DNA of 34,813 bases from Bacteroidales bacterium (GTDB taxonomy: Bacteria > Bacteroidota > Bacteroidia > Bacteroidales > UBA932), in the NCBI GenBank assembly GCA_017529425.1, contig JAFXNQ010000052.1, positions 1 to 34,813 on the forward strand. Reading direction: 5' to 3'. Below the pieces are notes generated by a model, which was not told where the DNA came from, searched no databases, and saw only the letters and a list, made by a program, of their open reading frames with translations. Positions 25,944-34,437 of the stretch are shown here, piece after piece. Numbering within the stretch: the stretch's first letter is position 1; the number at the start of each line of letters is the position of its first letter. Position numbers and translations under genes: made by a program.

Positions 25944-26858
25944 ATGAAACCTACACTTTTGATACTGGCAGCAGGGATGGGTTCCCGCTACGGTGGACTC
26001 AAACAGATGGATGGCCTCGGCCCCAACGGAGAGGCAATCATAGACTATTCTATCTACGACACCATACGCGCCGGATTCGGCAAAATCGTATTTGTTATCC
26101 GTCACAGCTTTGCAGAGCCCTTCAAAGAGCATTTCCAGGCAAAGAAGTTTGGCGGTAACGTAGAGTTTGAGTTTGTATATCAAGAGTTGGATTACCTCCC
26201 CGATGGCTATTCTGTTCCCGAAGGACGTGTTAAACCGTGGGGCACCAATCACGCCGTGATGATGGCTAAAGATGTCATTAAAGAGCCCTTCGCCGTTATT
26301 AACGCCGATGACTTCTACGGCAAGGAGAGCTACCAGACAATGGCCGAGTACCTGCGCAGCATAGAGGGGACCAAAGGGAAATATTCCATGATAGGCTATC
26401 GCCTTGAAAACACCCTCAGCGACTTTGGCAGTGTATCCCGTGGCGTCTGCGCCACCGATGCCGACTCGCTTCTCACATCCGTGACAGAGCGCACAGCCAT
26501 CTCCCGCAAGGGTGACAAGATAGTTTTTGCAGAGGGCGACAAAGAGACAGAACTTGACCCCGTCTGCCCCGTATCGATGAACTTCTGGGGCTTCACCCCC
26601 GAGTATTTCGAATATAGCGAAGAGGTGTTCAAAGAGTTTCTGGACGATGCCCTCGCAAGCGGAAATCTCAAGGCAGAGTTCTTCATCCCTTACATCGTGG
26701 ATAAGCTTATTGCCCGCGGACTGGCCTCTGTGAAGGTCCTCGACTGTGATGCAAAGTGGTTTGGTGTTACATACAAAGAAGACCGTCCTTTCACAGTTGA
26801 GAAGATCAACGCCCTTATAAAGGCGGGCGTCTATCCAGCAAAAATCCGCGAGTTCTAA
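25944..26858 (+). CDS. Sugar-phosphate nucleotidyltransferase-like protein
   Basis: A 304-residue protein with the nucleotidyltransferase start LLILAAGMGSRYGGLKQMDGLGPNGE, of the RmlA/GlmU/CugP superfamily. It has the metal-binding VINADDFYG near residue 115 and the family fold through the rest. It probably joins an NTP to a sugar 1-phosphate; substrate and nucleotide cannot be told from sequence. Close homologues are widespread in Bacteroidales as stand-alone genes. It has its own good promoter just upstream and so may be expressed apart from lpxH. A long open frame on the opposite strand is only a codon-bias shadow. Confidence 0.85.
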   Translation: MKPTLLILAAGMGSRYGGLKQMDGLGPNGEAIIDYSIYDTIRAGFGKIVFVIRHSFAEPFKEHFQAKKFGGNVEFEFVYQELDYLPDGYSVPEGRVKPWGTNHAVMMAKDVIKEPFAVINADDFYGKESYQTMAEYLRSIEGTKGKYSMIGYRLENTLSDFGSVSRGVCATDADSLLTSVTERTAISRKGDKIVFAEGDKETELDPVCPVSMNFWGFTPEYFEYSEEVFKEFLDDALASGNLKAEFFIPYIVDKLIARGLASVKVLDCDAKWFGVTYKEDRPFTVEKINALIKAGVYPAKIREF

Positions 26859-26892
26859 AACCCGCCAAACCCATCTGGCTGCAATAAATGTC

Positions 26893-27474
26893 ATGATTCC
26901 GGCCATCAGAAGAACTGTTCTGGCACTCTTTCTGGCACTGGTCGCCTTTCCGGCCAGTGCCCAGGTAGGTACAGTGATTTCCTATTTTGACGGGTGGAGA
27001 CAGGCCTTCTCAGAAGAAGGTATAGCAGAATGGCGGCCGGAATTCACTGTCAGATACTCCTTGGGCATCCGTACCCGGGGGCCATGCGTGACCGCCGGAA
27101 TCAAGGTCGACAGAAACCGGACTCTGGGTATTATGGCCGGGAAATGGACAAACCACATCCCTAAAAAAGACATCTCTATATACACCTATGGCGGCGGCAT
27201 ATATATGCGCCGCTACATACACCTGACCAGACGTGATGTAGTTGCATTTTATACCGATGCCTCGGCCGGAGTGGCGTGTGTTTACAAAACCACTGCAGGT
27301 ATAGATCCAGAAACCGGCCTCCCGAGGGAATCGCCCAAACAAGTCGGAGACCTGATGTTTATCAGTTCCTGCGAACCCGGCATCCGCATTCGTCTTCTGG
27401 GTAACTTTCACCTGTTCGTCGGCCCCACCTTTGCCACCAAGTGCTACGGCTTTCACATCGGCGTAGGATTCTGA
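26893..27474 (+). CDS. Hypothetical outer-membrane beta-barrel protein
   Basis: A 193-residue protein that I cannot assign to a named family. It has a clear signal peptide (RRTVLALFLALVAFPASAQ) and alternating hydrophobic/polar strands. It ends in HIGVGF with a terminal Phe, the usual signal for outer-membrane barrel insertion by the BAM complex. The size suggests an eight-strand barrel. It lies 34 bases after the nucleotidyltransferase gene on the same strand and may share its promoter. The next feature is a terminator facing the opposite way. Confidence 0.75.
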   Translation: MIPAIRRTVLALFLALVAFPASAQVGTVISYFDGWRQAFSEEGIAEWRPEFTVRYSLGIRTRGPCVTAGIKVDRNRTLGIMAGKWTNHIPKKDISIYTYGGGIYMRRYIHLTRRDVVAFYTDASAGVACVYKTTAGIDPETGLPRESPKQVGDLMFISSCEPGIRIRLLGNFHLFVGPTFATKCYGFHIGVGF

Positions 27475-27480
27475 TAACAC

Positions 27481-27505
27481 AAAAAAACCCAAGGAAAACC
27501 TCGGG
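27481..27505 (-). terminator. Rho-independent terminator after fabF
   Basis: On the minus strand CCCGAGG, loop, CCTTGGG forms a GC-rich hairpin with one mismatch, followed by seven Ts (27487-27481). It is 45 bases past the fabF stop, so it fits termination of the acpP-fabF transcript. On the plus strand it lacks a good T tract. Confidence 0.7.
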
Positions 27506-27549
27506 ATTAAAAGGATGTTAACTGCGGGCTTCTTCTCCGCTGAGCGGCT

Positions 27550-28797
27550 TTATACCCGCCCAAAGATGAGGCAGGCGTTGTGCCCGCCAAAGCCAAAGCT
27601 GTTGCTCATTACGATATTCACCTCACGGCGCTCTGCCTTATTGAATACAAAGTGCAGATTATAATCGATATCAGGGTCCTCCTCGCAGAAATTGATTGTG
27701 GGAGGTATAATACCGTCGCGCATCGAGTGGATGCATGCGATAGCCTCAACAGCTCCGGCAGCACCCAGCAGATGGCCGGTCATCGATTTTGTGGAGGTGA
27801 TGCTGGGATGCGAAGCCTTGTCACCAAATACCGATTTGATAGCCAGCGTCTCGGCAATATCGCCATGATGGGTCGATGTGCCGTGAGTGTTGATATAGTC
27901 TATATCGACGGGGTTAAGGCCAGCCTCAGCGAGAGCCTTTTTCATGCACAGAGCCGCACCCTCACCCTTGGGGTCGGGAGCTGTAAAGTGATATGCATCA
28001 GCACTCAGGCCACTGCCCAGCAATTCTGCATAAATATGTGCACCGCGAGCTACCGCGTGTTCGTACTCTTCGAGCACCAGAACTCCGGCACCCTCTGCCA
28101 TTACAAAGCCGTCGCGCCCTTTGTCAAACGGACGGGATGCACCGCAAGGATCGTCGTTGCGGGTAGAGAGGGCGCGCATTGCGTTGAACCCGCCTACCCC
28201 GGCATCCCAGATGGGAGCCTCAGAGCCTCCCACCACCATCGCGTCTGCACGACCGGTCTCTATCATCTGCGCACCTGCAGCAATTGAGATGGCGCTGGTG
28301 GAGCAAGCCGCCGTGTACGCGAAGTTGGGGCCACGAAAACCATATTTAATGGAGATGTGGCCGGCCGCAATATCGGTGATGATTTTGGGAATTAAAAAAG
28401 GACTATATCTCGGGGATTCCCCCGGGATATAGGCCTCAGCTTCTGTCAGAATGGTCTCAAGACCTCCTACTCCGGAACTCACTACCACACCGATACGGTC
28501 TTTGTCAACCGAATCCAGATCCATCCCGCTGTCGGCAACCGCCTCCTGGGCAGCCACCAGAGCCAGTTGGGAGTATCTGTCGTTAGTCTTTGCGTCTTTG
28601 GTGGTAAAACCGTGGGCCGTGATGTCAAAGTCTGGTATCTGACAAGCAAAACGTGTTTTGAACAGGGTGCAGTCAAAACGGGTGATGGGGGATGCGCCGC
28701 TTTTACCCTCATCCAGAGCCTGGAAGAAGGAGGGGACATCCTGGCCAATCGGGTTGATTGTTCCGATACCCGTTATTACGACCCTCTTCAACTGCAT
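27550..28797 (-). CDS. fabF: Beta-ketoacyl-ACP synthase II
   Basis: Condenses malonyl-ACP with acyl-ACP to extend fatty acids in the cytoplasm. The 415-residue enzyme has the catalytic Cys in YTAACSTSAIS, the two active-site histidines in NTHGTSTHHGD and TKSMTGHLLGAAGAVEA, and the C-terminal NSFGFGGHNACLIF motif. Length matches FabF. The start ATG overlaps the acpP stop (TAATG), so it is translationally coupled to its carrier-protein substrate, a common arrangement. A hairpin terminator follows 45 bases after the stop. Confidence 0.97.
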   Translation of the reverse strand: MQLKRVVITGIGTINPIGQDVPSFFQALDEGKSGASPITRFDCTLFKTRFACQIPDFDITAHGFTTKDAKTNDRYSQLALVAAQEAVADSGMDLDSVDKDRIGVVVSSGVGGLETILTEAEAYIPGESPRYSPFLIPKIITDIAAGHISIKYGFRGPNFAYTAACSTSAISIAAGAQMIETGRADAMVVGGSEAPIWDAGVGGFNAMRALSTRNDDPCGASRPFDKGRDGFVMAEGAGVLVLEEYEHAVARGAHIYAELLGSGLSADAYHFTAPDPKGEGAALCMKKALAEAGLNPVDIDYINTHGTSTHHGDIAETLAIKSVFGDKASHPSITSTKSMTGHLLGAAGAVEAIACIHSMRDGIIPPTINFCEEDPDIDYNLHFVFNKAERREVNIVMSNSFGFGGHNACLIFGRV

Positions 28798-29039
28798 TAT
28801 TCAGCTTTCTGGTTATCTTCAATGTACTTGATAACATCTCCAACGGTGGAGATCTTCTCTGCGATATTGTCGGGGATGTCGATTCCAAACACGTTCTCGA
28901 ACTCCATGATGAGCTCCACAGTGTCAAGAGAATCTGCACCCAGGTCACCGGTCAGAGTGGCGTCAGGACGAACCTCACTTAAGTCAAGGCCAAGTTTATC
29001 AGCAATAATGCGGTTAACTTTTGAAGCGATGTCTTCCAT
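28797..29039 (-). CDS. acpP: Acyl carrier protein
   Basis: An 80-residue acidic helical protein carrying the fatty-acid chain on a phosphopantetheine arm. The attachment Ser37 lies in the motif [15 protein letters not shown]. It is complete, with a TAA stop overlapping the fabF start. It is transcribed divergently from purN. The AT-rich stretch upstream (29040-29165) should hold its promoter, but I see only a weak -7 match there. Confidence 0.97.
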   Translation of the reverse strand: MEDIASKVNRIIADKLGLDLSEVRPDATLTGDLGADSLDTVELIMEFENVFGIDIPDNIAEKISTVGDVIKYIEDNQKAE

Positions 29040-29152
29040 GATAAAAATTTGTTAATTAGTTAAATAGTAGTTATCTGCTTGTATTTTTTTCAACCAAATT
29101 GGCGGCGAAGTTATTATTATTTTTCCGAAATAGCAAATCAGCTCCCTTTTGC

Positions 29153-29160
29153 TATCTTTG
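29153..29160 (+). promoter_or_regulatory. Putative -7 box of the purN promoter
   Basis: TATCTTTG at 29153-29160 matches TAnnTTTG exactly and ends only five bases before the purN ATG at 29166. No convincing -33 TTTG is found 19-21 bases upstream. If the box is used, the mRNA would have almost no 5' leader. Confidence 0.5.
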
Positions 29161-29165
29161 GGGTG

Positions 29166-29738
29166 ATGAAAAATCTCATAGTATTCGCATCCGGCAGCGG
29201 CACCAATGCCGAGAACCTTATCAACTACTTCAGCGGCTCAGAAAAATTCCGTGTAGCCGCCGTTTTCTGCAACCGCCCTGAAGCCTTCGTACTGCAGCGC
29301 GCAGCCAGGCTCGGAGTCCCCGCAGAGACCTTCAACAAAGAAGACCTTTGGGGCGGGAAGGTGATGCAGCTGCTGGAGAACTACAACACCTATGCCATTA
29401 TTCTGGCCGGCTTCCTGATGATGGTGCCGCCCCAGATTTTGAAGGCATATCCCGGCCGGATCATCAACATCCACCCCGCACTGCTGCCCAAATACGGCGG
29501 CAAAGGGATGCACGGGATGCACGTACACGAAGCGGTAGTTGCTGCCGGAGAACCCGAAACGGGCATCACCATCCATCTGGTGGACGAGCAATACGACCAC
29601 GGGAAAACCCTGTTCCAGGCCCGCTGCGAGGTGCTGCCGTGCGACACCGCCCTGGATGTCGCCGCCAAAATCCATCTGCTGGAGCAGGAGCACTTCCCCG
29701 AGGTGGTGGAAGGCTACCTGCTGCATCTGGAAGAATAA
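29166..29738 (+). CDS. purN: Phosphoribosylglycinamide formyltransferase
   Basis: Formylates GAR with 10-formyl-tetrahydrofolate in purine synthesis. The 190-residue protein has FASGSGTNAENL at the N terminus, NIHPALLPKYGGKGMHG with the catalytic Asn and His near residue 105, and GITIHLVDEQYDHG with the catalytic Asp near residue 143. I start it at the ATG at 29166 because the upstream open frame to 29079 is AT-rich non-homologous sequence that includes the promoter. It converges with the OmpA-domain gene with one base between stops. It shares the formyltransferase fold with the Fmt half of the fusion at 2405. Confidence 0.95.
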   Translation: MKNLIVFASGSGTNAENLINYFSGSEKFRVAAVFCNRPEAFVLQRAARLGVPAETFNKEDLWGGKVMQLLENYNTYAIILAGFLMMVPPQILKAYPGRIINIHPALLPKYGGKGMHGMHVHEAVVAAGEPETGITIHLVDEQYDHGKTLFQARCEVLPCDTALDVAAKIHLLEQEHFPEVVEGYLLHLEE

Positions 29739-29739
29739 G

Positions 29740-31047
29740 CTATTTCTTGATAAACTCTACGCGTCTGTTTTTGGCGCGTCCTGCATCTGTGCTGTTGTCG
29801 GCAACGGGTTCGTGACTACCCTTGCCCACCGGGCGCAGGTTGAAAGGATCCACGCCCTGCTCTTCAAGAGCTTTAACCACGGCCTCGGCACGAGCTTGGC
29901 TCAGAGGGTCGTTGGTCTTGTCGGAGCCGACATTGTCGGTGTGGCCCTGCACTTCGAAACGTGCCTGAGGGTTCTTCTTCATATACTCGGCAACCTTCTG
30001 GATCTCTTCCATAGATTCGGGCTTCAGAGTAGCCTTGCCGGTCTCGAAGAGAATGTTGTTAGTCACAAACTTACCCGTCTCGGCAATGGCCTTCTCGACA
30101 GCAGCGACCTTAGCGTCGATGTCAGTCTCCTGACGCTCGTAGAGATCGACGGCACCCTTGGCAATCACCACGTTCTTCACGTAGGTGGGGCGCTCATTAT
30201 TGTGACCAGACCATATTGTCATCCAGCCTGCACCAGCCTTGACGCTTGGCACATTGACCACGCGCTTGCCATCGACGTAGAACTTGAGGGCACGCTTGTT
30301 GAACGACAGGGCGAAGTGATGCCAGCGGCCATCGTTGATGACACAACAATCGTGGGCCGACGTAGAACCTTCTTTATGTGTCCATCCTTCATCGGTGGGG
30401 CGTACATAGTCACAGTCAATCGTTTGCTTGTCATAGCCCATATAGTAGTGAACAGTAAAGATTTCGTTGTCGTGTCGCTCGGTCTCGTGCATAAAGTCAA
30501 TCTCAATGCTGGGTGCTCCGTCCTTGGCACGGTCATCGTAGAGCATGTCATACTCCACAGTGAAGACATCACCCAGATAATTTTTGATGCCACCCTTCAC
30601 CAACGGGGTAATCCATCCGTCGCCATCAATAAGGGCGATACACTTCTGACCCTGTATGGTTGCAATCTCGGCATTACCGCGAACAAGGTCCCACTTCGAG
30701 GGGAACTCGCCGACCTGCTCACCCTGCATATTGTCTTCGAACATCACTACACTGCCACGGACGAAGTCGTTCTTGACTGAGCCTACGGTTGCTTCGGGTT
30801 CGCCTTGCTGTCCTGCCACCTCTTCGTCCTCGTAGTCAGCCTCTTCAGACTTTGAATTCTTGCTCTTCTTGTCTTTCTTATCTTTCTTCTTACCCTCAAA
30901 AGCGTCATTGATCTCCTGCTCCACAATATTGCCGACATTGCGCTCAACGGCATCTTGAGCACGGTTTTTCAGACGTTCCAGTAACTGGGCGTCAGCAGTT
31001 GTGCCTGCTACAAGCAGAACTATCAAAAGAATTACAAACTTTTTCAT
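29740..31047 (-). CDS. OmpA-domain envelope protein with LamG-like central domain
   Basis: A 435-residue exported protein. A signal peptide (KKFVILLIVLLVAGTTADAQ) is followed by a highly charged Lys/Glu linker at about 50-75 and a central beta-rich domain at about 100-300. GRWHHFALSFNKRALKFYVDG in that domain resembles LamG/concanavalin-type sandwiches. A C-terminal OmpA domain follows (about 320-433), with GHTDNVGSDKTNDPLSQARA and GRAKNRRVEF carrying the peptidoglycan-contact Asp and Arg. It probably anchors to peptidoglycan and presents the lectin-like domain; the ligand is unknown. No N-terminal barrel is seen. It has its own promoter in the end of galM. Confidence 0.88.
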   Translation of the reverse strand: MKKFVILLIVLLVAGTTADAQLLERLKNRAQDAVERNVGNIVEQEINDAFEGKKKDKKDKKSKNSKSEEADYEDEEVAGQQGEPEATVGSVKNDFVRGSVVMFEDNMQGEQVGEFPSKWDLVRGNAEIATIQGQKCIALIDGDGWITPLVKGGIKNYLGDVFTVEYDMLYDDRAKDGAPSIEIDFMHETERHDNEIFTVHYYMGYDKQTIDCDYVRPTDEGWTHKEGSTSAHDCCVINDGRWHHFALSFNKRALKFYVDGKRVVNVPSVKAGAGWMTIWSGHNNERPTYVKNVVIAKGAVDLYERQETDIDAKVAAVEKAIAETGKFVTNNILFETGKATLKPESMEEIQKVAEYMKKNPQARFEVQGHTDNVGSDKTNDPLSQARAEAVVKALEEQGVDPFNLRPVGKGSHEPVADNSTDAGRAKNRRVEFIKK

Positions 31048-31081
31048 ATTGTCATTTTTAGTAAATACTTCCGTCTCGATA

Positions 31082-31114
31082 CAAAAATAGTGCTTTTTTC
31101 TATTTCACGCCAAA
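31082..31114 (-). promoter_or_regulatory. Bacteroides-type promoter for the OmpA-domain gene
   Basis: On the minus strand TTTG (31114-31111), 21 bases, then TATTTTTG (31089-31082) fits the Bacteroides consensus. It overlaps the last codons of galM, and the start codon is about 35 bases downstream at 31047. Confidence 0.7.
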
Positions 31115-32236
31115 CGCATAGATGCTGTGACTTAAGTAAGTCTCTCCGGGGCGCAACTCCACGGAGGGCCACTGGGGCTTGTTGGGGGAGTCTGGATAGT
31201 GTTGAGTCTCCATACAGATGGCGGTGCGGATCTCATATGCAACACCCCTCTTGCCGCGCACGCTGCCGTCCAGGAAATTGCCCACATATACCTGCAGACC
31301 GGGCTCTATTGTATAAATCCTCATATCTATGCCTGTGGCAGGGCAGTAAAGCTCCGCTGCAACCTTGGAAATGTCGCCGCCGGTGTCCAGCACCCAGTTG
31401 TGGTCGTAGCCGTGGCCGTTATGCAACTGCTCATTGTCGGCCTCAATCTCCTCACCTATCAGCTTGGGCTTCCGGAAATCAAAAGGAGTCCCCTCCACAG
31501 TGGCAATCTCTCCGGTAGTCATAAAGGTGTCATCCACCGGAGTATAACCAGATGCGTTTATGGTCAACTCGTCGTCCAGGATGGTGTGGTTTTCCGGTTC
31601 GCCGGAGAGGTTGAAATACGAGTGGTTGGTCATATTGATTACCGTCGGGGCATCGGTAGTCGCCTCATAGACAATGTCCAAGGCGTTCTCTGCCGTCAAG
31701 GTATAGGTGACGGTGGCCTTCACGGTACCGGGGAAGCCGGCATCTCCGTCGGGCGATTCAAGGGCAAGCCTGATATGGCTGTTATCTGCATCGACTACCT
31801 CGAACACGCGATAGTGCCAGCCATCCGGACCGCCGTGCAGGCAGTGGCCGTAATTGTTGCGCGGCAGCTGATACTGCACGCTATCTATGGTAATCAGCCC
31901 CTGGTTGATCCGGTTGCCATAGCGGCCTATCACCGCCCCGAAGTTGGAGTCGTTGTTCTCCGGGAAGTAGTCGCGGATATTGTCAAAACCCAGCACCACG
32001 TCGCGCATCTTCCCTGAGCGGTCAGGCACTGCGATCGATACTATACGGCCGCCAAAGTTGGTGATGCACACCTCCATGCCGGAGGTGTTCTTGAGCGTAT
32101 ACAGCGCAACCGGCAGGTCGTTATATGTGCTGTCAAACCGCGCCGCATCAAGGCCGGAAACGGTAAGACTGCCCTTTTTAGGGCCACAAGATATGAGCAT
32201 CAGCGCCGCCAGGGCGGTCAGAATAATATTTCTCAT
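31100..32236 (-). CDS. galM: Aldose 1-epimerase (galactose mutarotase), predicted lipoprotein
   Basis: Interconverts alpha and beta anomers of galactose and other aldoses. The 378-residue protein has the GalM core: GAVIGRYGNRI, NYGHCLHGGPDGWHYRVF with the first active-site His, MTNHSYFNLSG with the second, and TIEPGLQVYVGNFLDG with the catalytic Glu near the C terminus. A signal peptide with lipobox LISC shows that it is exported and lipid-anchored, unlike cytoplasmic GalM. I start at the ATG at 32236; one at 32245 is possible. It follows the S46 peptidase by about 12 bases, probably in one operon. Export suggests that it acts on sugars in the periplasm. Confidence 0.93.
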   Translation of the reverse strand: MRNIILTALAALMLISCGPKKGSLTVSGLDAARFDSTYNDLPVALYTLKNTSGMEVCITNFGGRIVSIAVPDRSGKMRDVVLGFDNIRDYFPENNDSNFGAVIGRYGNRINQGLITIDSVQYQLPRNNYGHCLHGGPDGWHYRVFEVVDADNSHIRLALESPDGDAGFPGTVKATVTYTLTAENALDIVYEATTDAPTVINMTNHSYFNLSGEPENHTILDDELTINASGYTPVDDTFMTTGEIATVEGTPFDFRKPKLIGEEIEADNEQLHNGHGYDHNWVLDTGGDISKVAAELYCPATGIDMRIYTIEPGLQVYVGNFLDGSVRGKRGVAYEIRTAICMETQHYPDSPNKPQWPSVELRPGETYLSHSIYAFGVK

Positions 32237-32248
32237 AGTCTGCATAGG

Positions 32249-34264
32249 TTATCGCGTTGTTATTTCGTCAAAGATATATCCCATTCCGGCATAATTGCGC
32301 AAGGTGAACAGCACAAAACGGATGTCCACACACACACAACGGTTATAATCGGGAGTGAAATAGTAATTGGAGGCGAGAGACTCCTTGTTGCCGTCAAACG
32401 CCAGCCCGATAAGTTCGCCCTGCGCGTTTAGCACCGGGCTGCCGGAGTTGCCGCCCGTAATGTCGTTGTTGGTGATAAAGTTCACCGGCAGCGGATATTG
32501 CTCCCGGCGAAGAATCTTCTCCCAGTCGGGTTTGAGGTTGAAATCGTAATTATTGGGGTTCACCTTGGCCAGCAGGCCGGAGTGGGTGCTCTGCCAGAGG
32601 CCTGTGACGCCATCCCGCGGGCTGTAGCTGAGCACATTGCCATACGTGAGGCGCATGGTAGAATTAGCATCGGGATACTGCGGGATACCATTCGACAGCC
32701 GGTACTGGTACAAGGCACGCGTATATTCGCGGCTTAAATCGCTTATGGGGTTCTCCTTCTGGGCATTGTCAGCAGCCCGGTTGAATTCCACAATACTGAT
32801 ATCGGTGAAGAAGCGGAAGATGTCATCTTCCTGAGTCATCATGCGGTCAATCCAGAGCGCGTCGCAGAGTGCGTCGTAATCAGAGCCGTATTTCTCCTTC
32901 AACTCTTTCTGGAAGGGGCCCCAGAAAGTGCTGTCAACGTGCTCGTAGAACTGCTCCACGCTGTATCGGAACAGATCCTTCTCCACCATCAGGTCAATCT
33001 GCTCAAAATCCTGAATGTTGGTCTCCTCCACCTGCTTTTCGCGTTCAGGCTCATGTTTGTGCCGCAGCGAATGGATGCGGGTGGCGATGCGGGAAATGCG
33101 GGTACCGCGGATCAGCGTCTCCCGATACCAGTTACGGTTGCAATCGGCATCCTTGACGGCAGCATACTGCCTGTCAAGAGTGGAAATCATCTCCTTAAGG
33201 GCCGGGACGCCATCTTCCATCTGCCGTATTGCATCCACCACCTCAAAGCGGCGGCAGCACTGCACCTCACCCTCCTGCAACTCCTGCACGTTGCTGAGCG
33301 AGAAGAAATAATCGGCGTATTTAAGACGGACGGCGGGGTCGGCGTCCATGTGGCGGCGGATTATCTCCATCTGCGCCGCGCGGATTTCATTTGTTATCGG
33401 GAGAACCACCTCTGTGGCATAACGCACCTTAGGCGATGAAGAGTATCGCTCCGTGCGGCCCGGATAGCCCATAACCATCGCAAAATCGCCCTCCTGATAG
33501 CCGTGAACGCTGATATCGAGGTAACGGCGGGGGTGCATCGGCACGTTGTCCTCACTATATTCAGCAGGCTTGCCGGCGGGCCCGGCGTAGATGCGGTACA
33601 TCGCAAAGTCGCACTTGTGCTGCGGCCACTCCCAGTTATCCTCGTCACCACCAAAAGCCGCAATGCTCACGGGCGGCGCCGCCACCAGACGGAGGTCAGA
33701 ATAGACCTCATAGAGCGCCATGTAGTATTTGGAGCCTGACCACATAGAACTCAGGGATGCTTCCAGCCCGGTTGCCTTATTGTATTTGGTCTCAATCATA
33801 TAGCTGAGCTTGCGCATCCCAAAGGGTTTCCCCTTGATCTGCAGCGAGTCAGAGAGAGCCGCCACCTCGCCGGTGACATCCAGCACACGGCGCAGGAAAT
33901 AAGCTTTCTTACCCTTGATGGGAATCTCCTCGCTGCGTCCCAACGCCCAGAAACCGTCCTCCAGATAGTTGTGCTCAGGGGTACTGAGGGCGTGCACATC
34001 AGCATAGGCGCAGTGATGATTAGTTATCAGCAGGCCATCCTGCGATATCATACTCCCCGTACAGCCAAAATCCAGCGACACGATAGCGTCACTCAGCGAC
34101 ACGGCATCCTCATTATATATCTCATTGGCAGCAAGGCCACACCCCGCCCCGGTCATATTCTGCTCAAGAGCGCGGGAGATGGCATTCACCATCCACATCC
34201 CCTCATCTGCCCAAACCGACAGCGGCAAAAGCGACAGCAGCAATAAAAAAAGTCGTTTTCTCAT
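32249..34264 (-). CDS. S46 family dipeptidyl-peptidase, DPP7-type
   Basis: A periplasmic serine peptidase that releases dipeptides from peptides. From the ATG at 34264 it is 671 residues with a signal peptide (KRLFLLLLSLLPLSVWA). The triad is visible: His84 in LITNHHCAY, an Asp in FGGDEDNWEWPQH, and Ser607 in TGGNSGSPVL. Gly625 in LAFDGNKE aligns with position 673 of the Porphyromonas enzymes, where Gly marks DPP7 (hydrophobic P1) and Arg marks DPP11 (acidic P1), so DPP7-type is favoured. It fits an organism living on peptides. ATGs at 34270 and 34288 are less likely starts. Confidence 0.94.
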   Translation of the reverse strand: MRKRLFLLLLSLLPLSVWADEGMWMVNAISRALEQNMTGAGCGLAANEIYNEDAVSLSDAIVSLDFGCTGSMISQDGLLITNHHCAYADVHALSTPEHNYLEDGFWALGRSEEIPIKGKKAYFLRRVLDVTGEVAALSDSLQIKGKPFGMRKLSYMIETKYNKATGLEASLSSMWSGSKYYMALYEVYSDLRLVAAPPVSIAAFGGDEDNWEWPQHKCDFAMYRIYAGPAGKPAEYSEDNVPMHPRRYLDISVHGYQEGDFAMVMGYPGRTERYSSSPKVRYATEVVLPITNEIRAAQMEIIRRHMDADPAVRLKYADYFFSLSNVQELQEGEVQCCRRFEVVDAIRQMEDGVPALKEMISTLDRQYAAVKDADCNRNWYRETLIRGTRISRIATRIHSLRHKHEPEREKQVEETNIQDFEQIDLMVEKDLFRYSVEQFYEHVDSTFWGPFQKELKEKYGSDYDALCDALWIDRMMTQEDDIFRFFTDISIVEFNRAADNAQKENPISDLSREYTRALYQYRLSNGIPQYPDANSTMRLTYGNVLSYSPRDGVTGLWQSTHSGLLAKVNPNNYDFNLKPDWEKILRREQYPLPVNFITNNDITGGNSGSPVLNAQGELIGLAFDGNKESLASNYYFTPDYNRCVCVDIRFVLFTLRNYAGMGYIFDEITTR

Positions 34265-34308
34265 AAGCATCCGGAACCGGCTCCACAAAAGCCTACGATT
34301 CCAGTTAG

Positions 34309-34340
34309 TAAAATTAGAAACCTTTTATCTAAAACCCAAA
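34309..34340 (-). promoter_or_regulatory. Probable promoter of the S46 peptidase - galM operon
   Basis: On the minus strand TTTG (34340-34337), exactly 20 bases, then TAATTTTA (34316-34309) matches the Bacteroides pattern with one mismatch in the last base of the -7 box. The start codon at 34264 is about 40 bases downstream. It is divergent from the tRNA-Leu promoter. Confidence 0.55.
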
Positions 34341-34414
34341 GAAAAGTATTACCACTACATACGCATCCCCCGACGGCGATTATTAAATCCCACTCCTACA
34401 TTCAAAAAAAGTAT

Positions 34415-34422
34415 TACCTTTG
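34415..34422 (+). promoter_or_regulatory. Putative -7 box of the tRNA-Leu promoter
   Basis: TACCTTTG matches TAnnTTTG and ends 15 bases before the mature tRNA 5' end at 34438. The surrounding ATTACCTTTGCA is identical to the box before the glycogen synthase gene. The -33 region is poor. Confidence 0.55.
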
Positions 34423-34437
34423 CACCCACATCACCCA

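Noticed and set aside
25845-26906. 353-residue open frame antisense to the nucleotidyltransferase gene
   Set aside because: The opposite strand encodes a protein with clear family motifs and a promoter; the antisense frame has no recognisable domain and arises from codon bias.
29040-29165. A full -33/-7 promoter for acpP in the divergent region
   Set aside because: Only a weak TACTATTT-like box with a TTG at loose spacing is visible, which is too poor to list as a feature.
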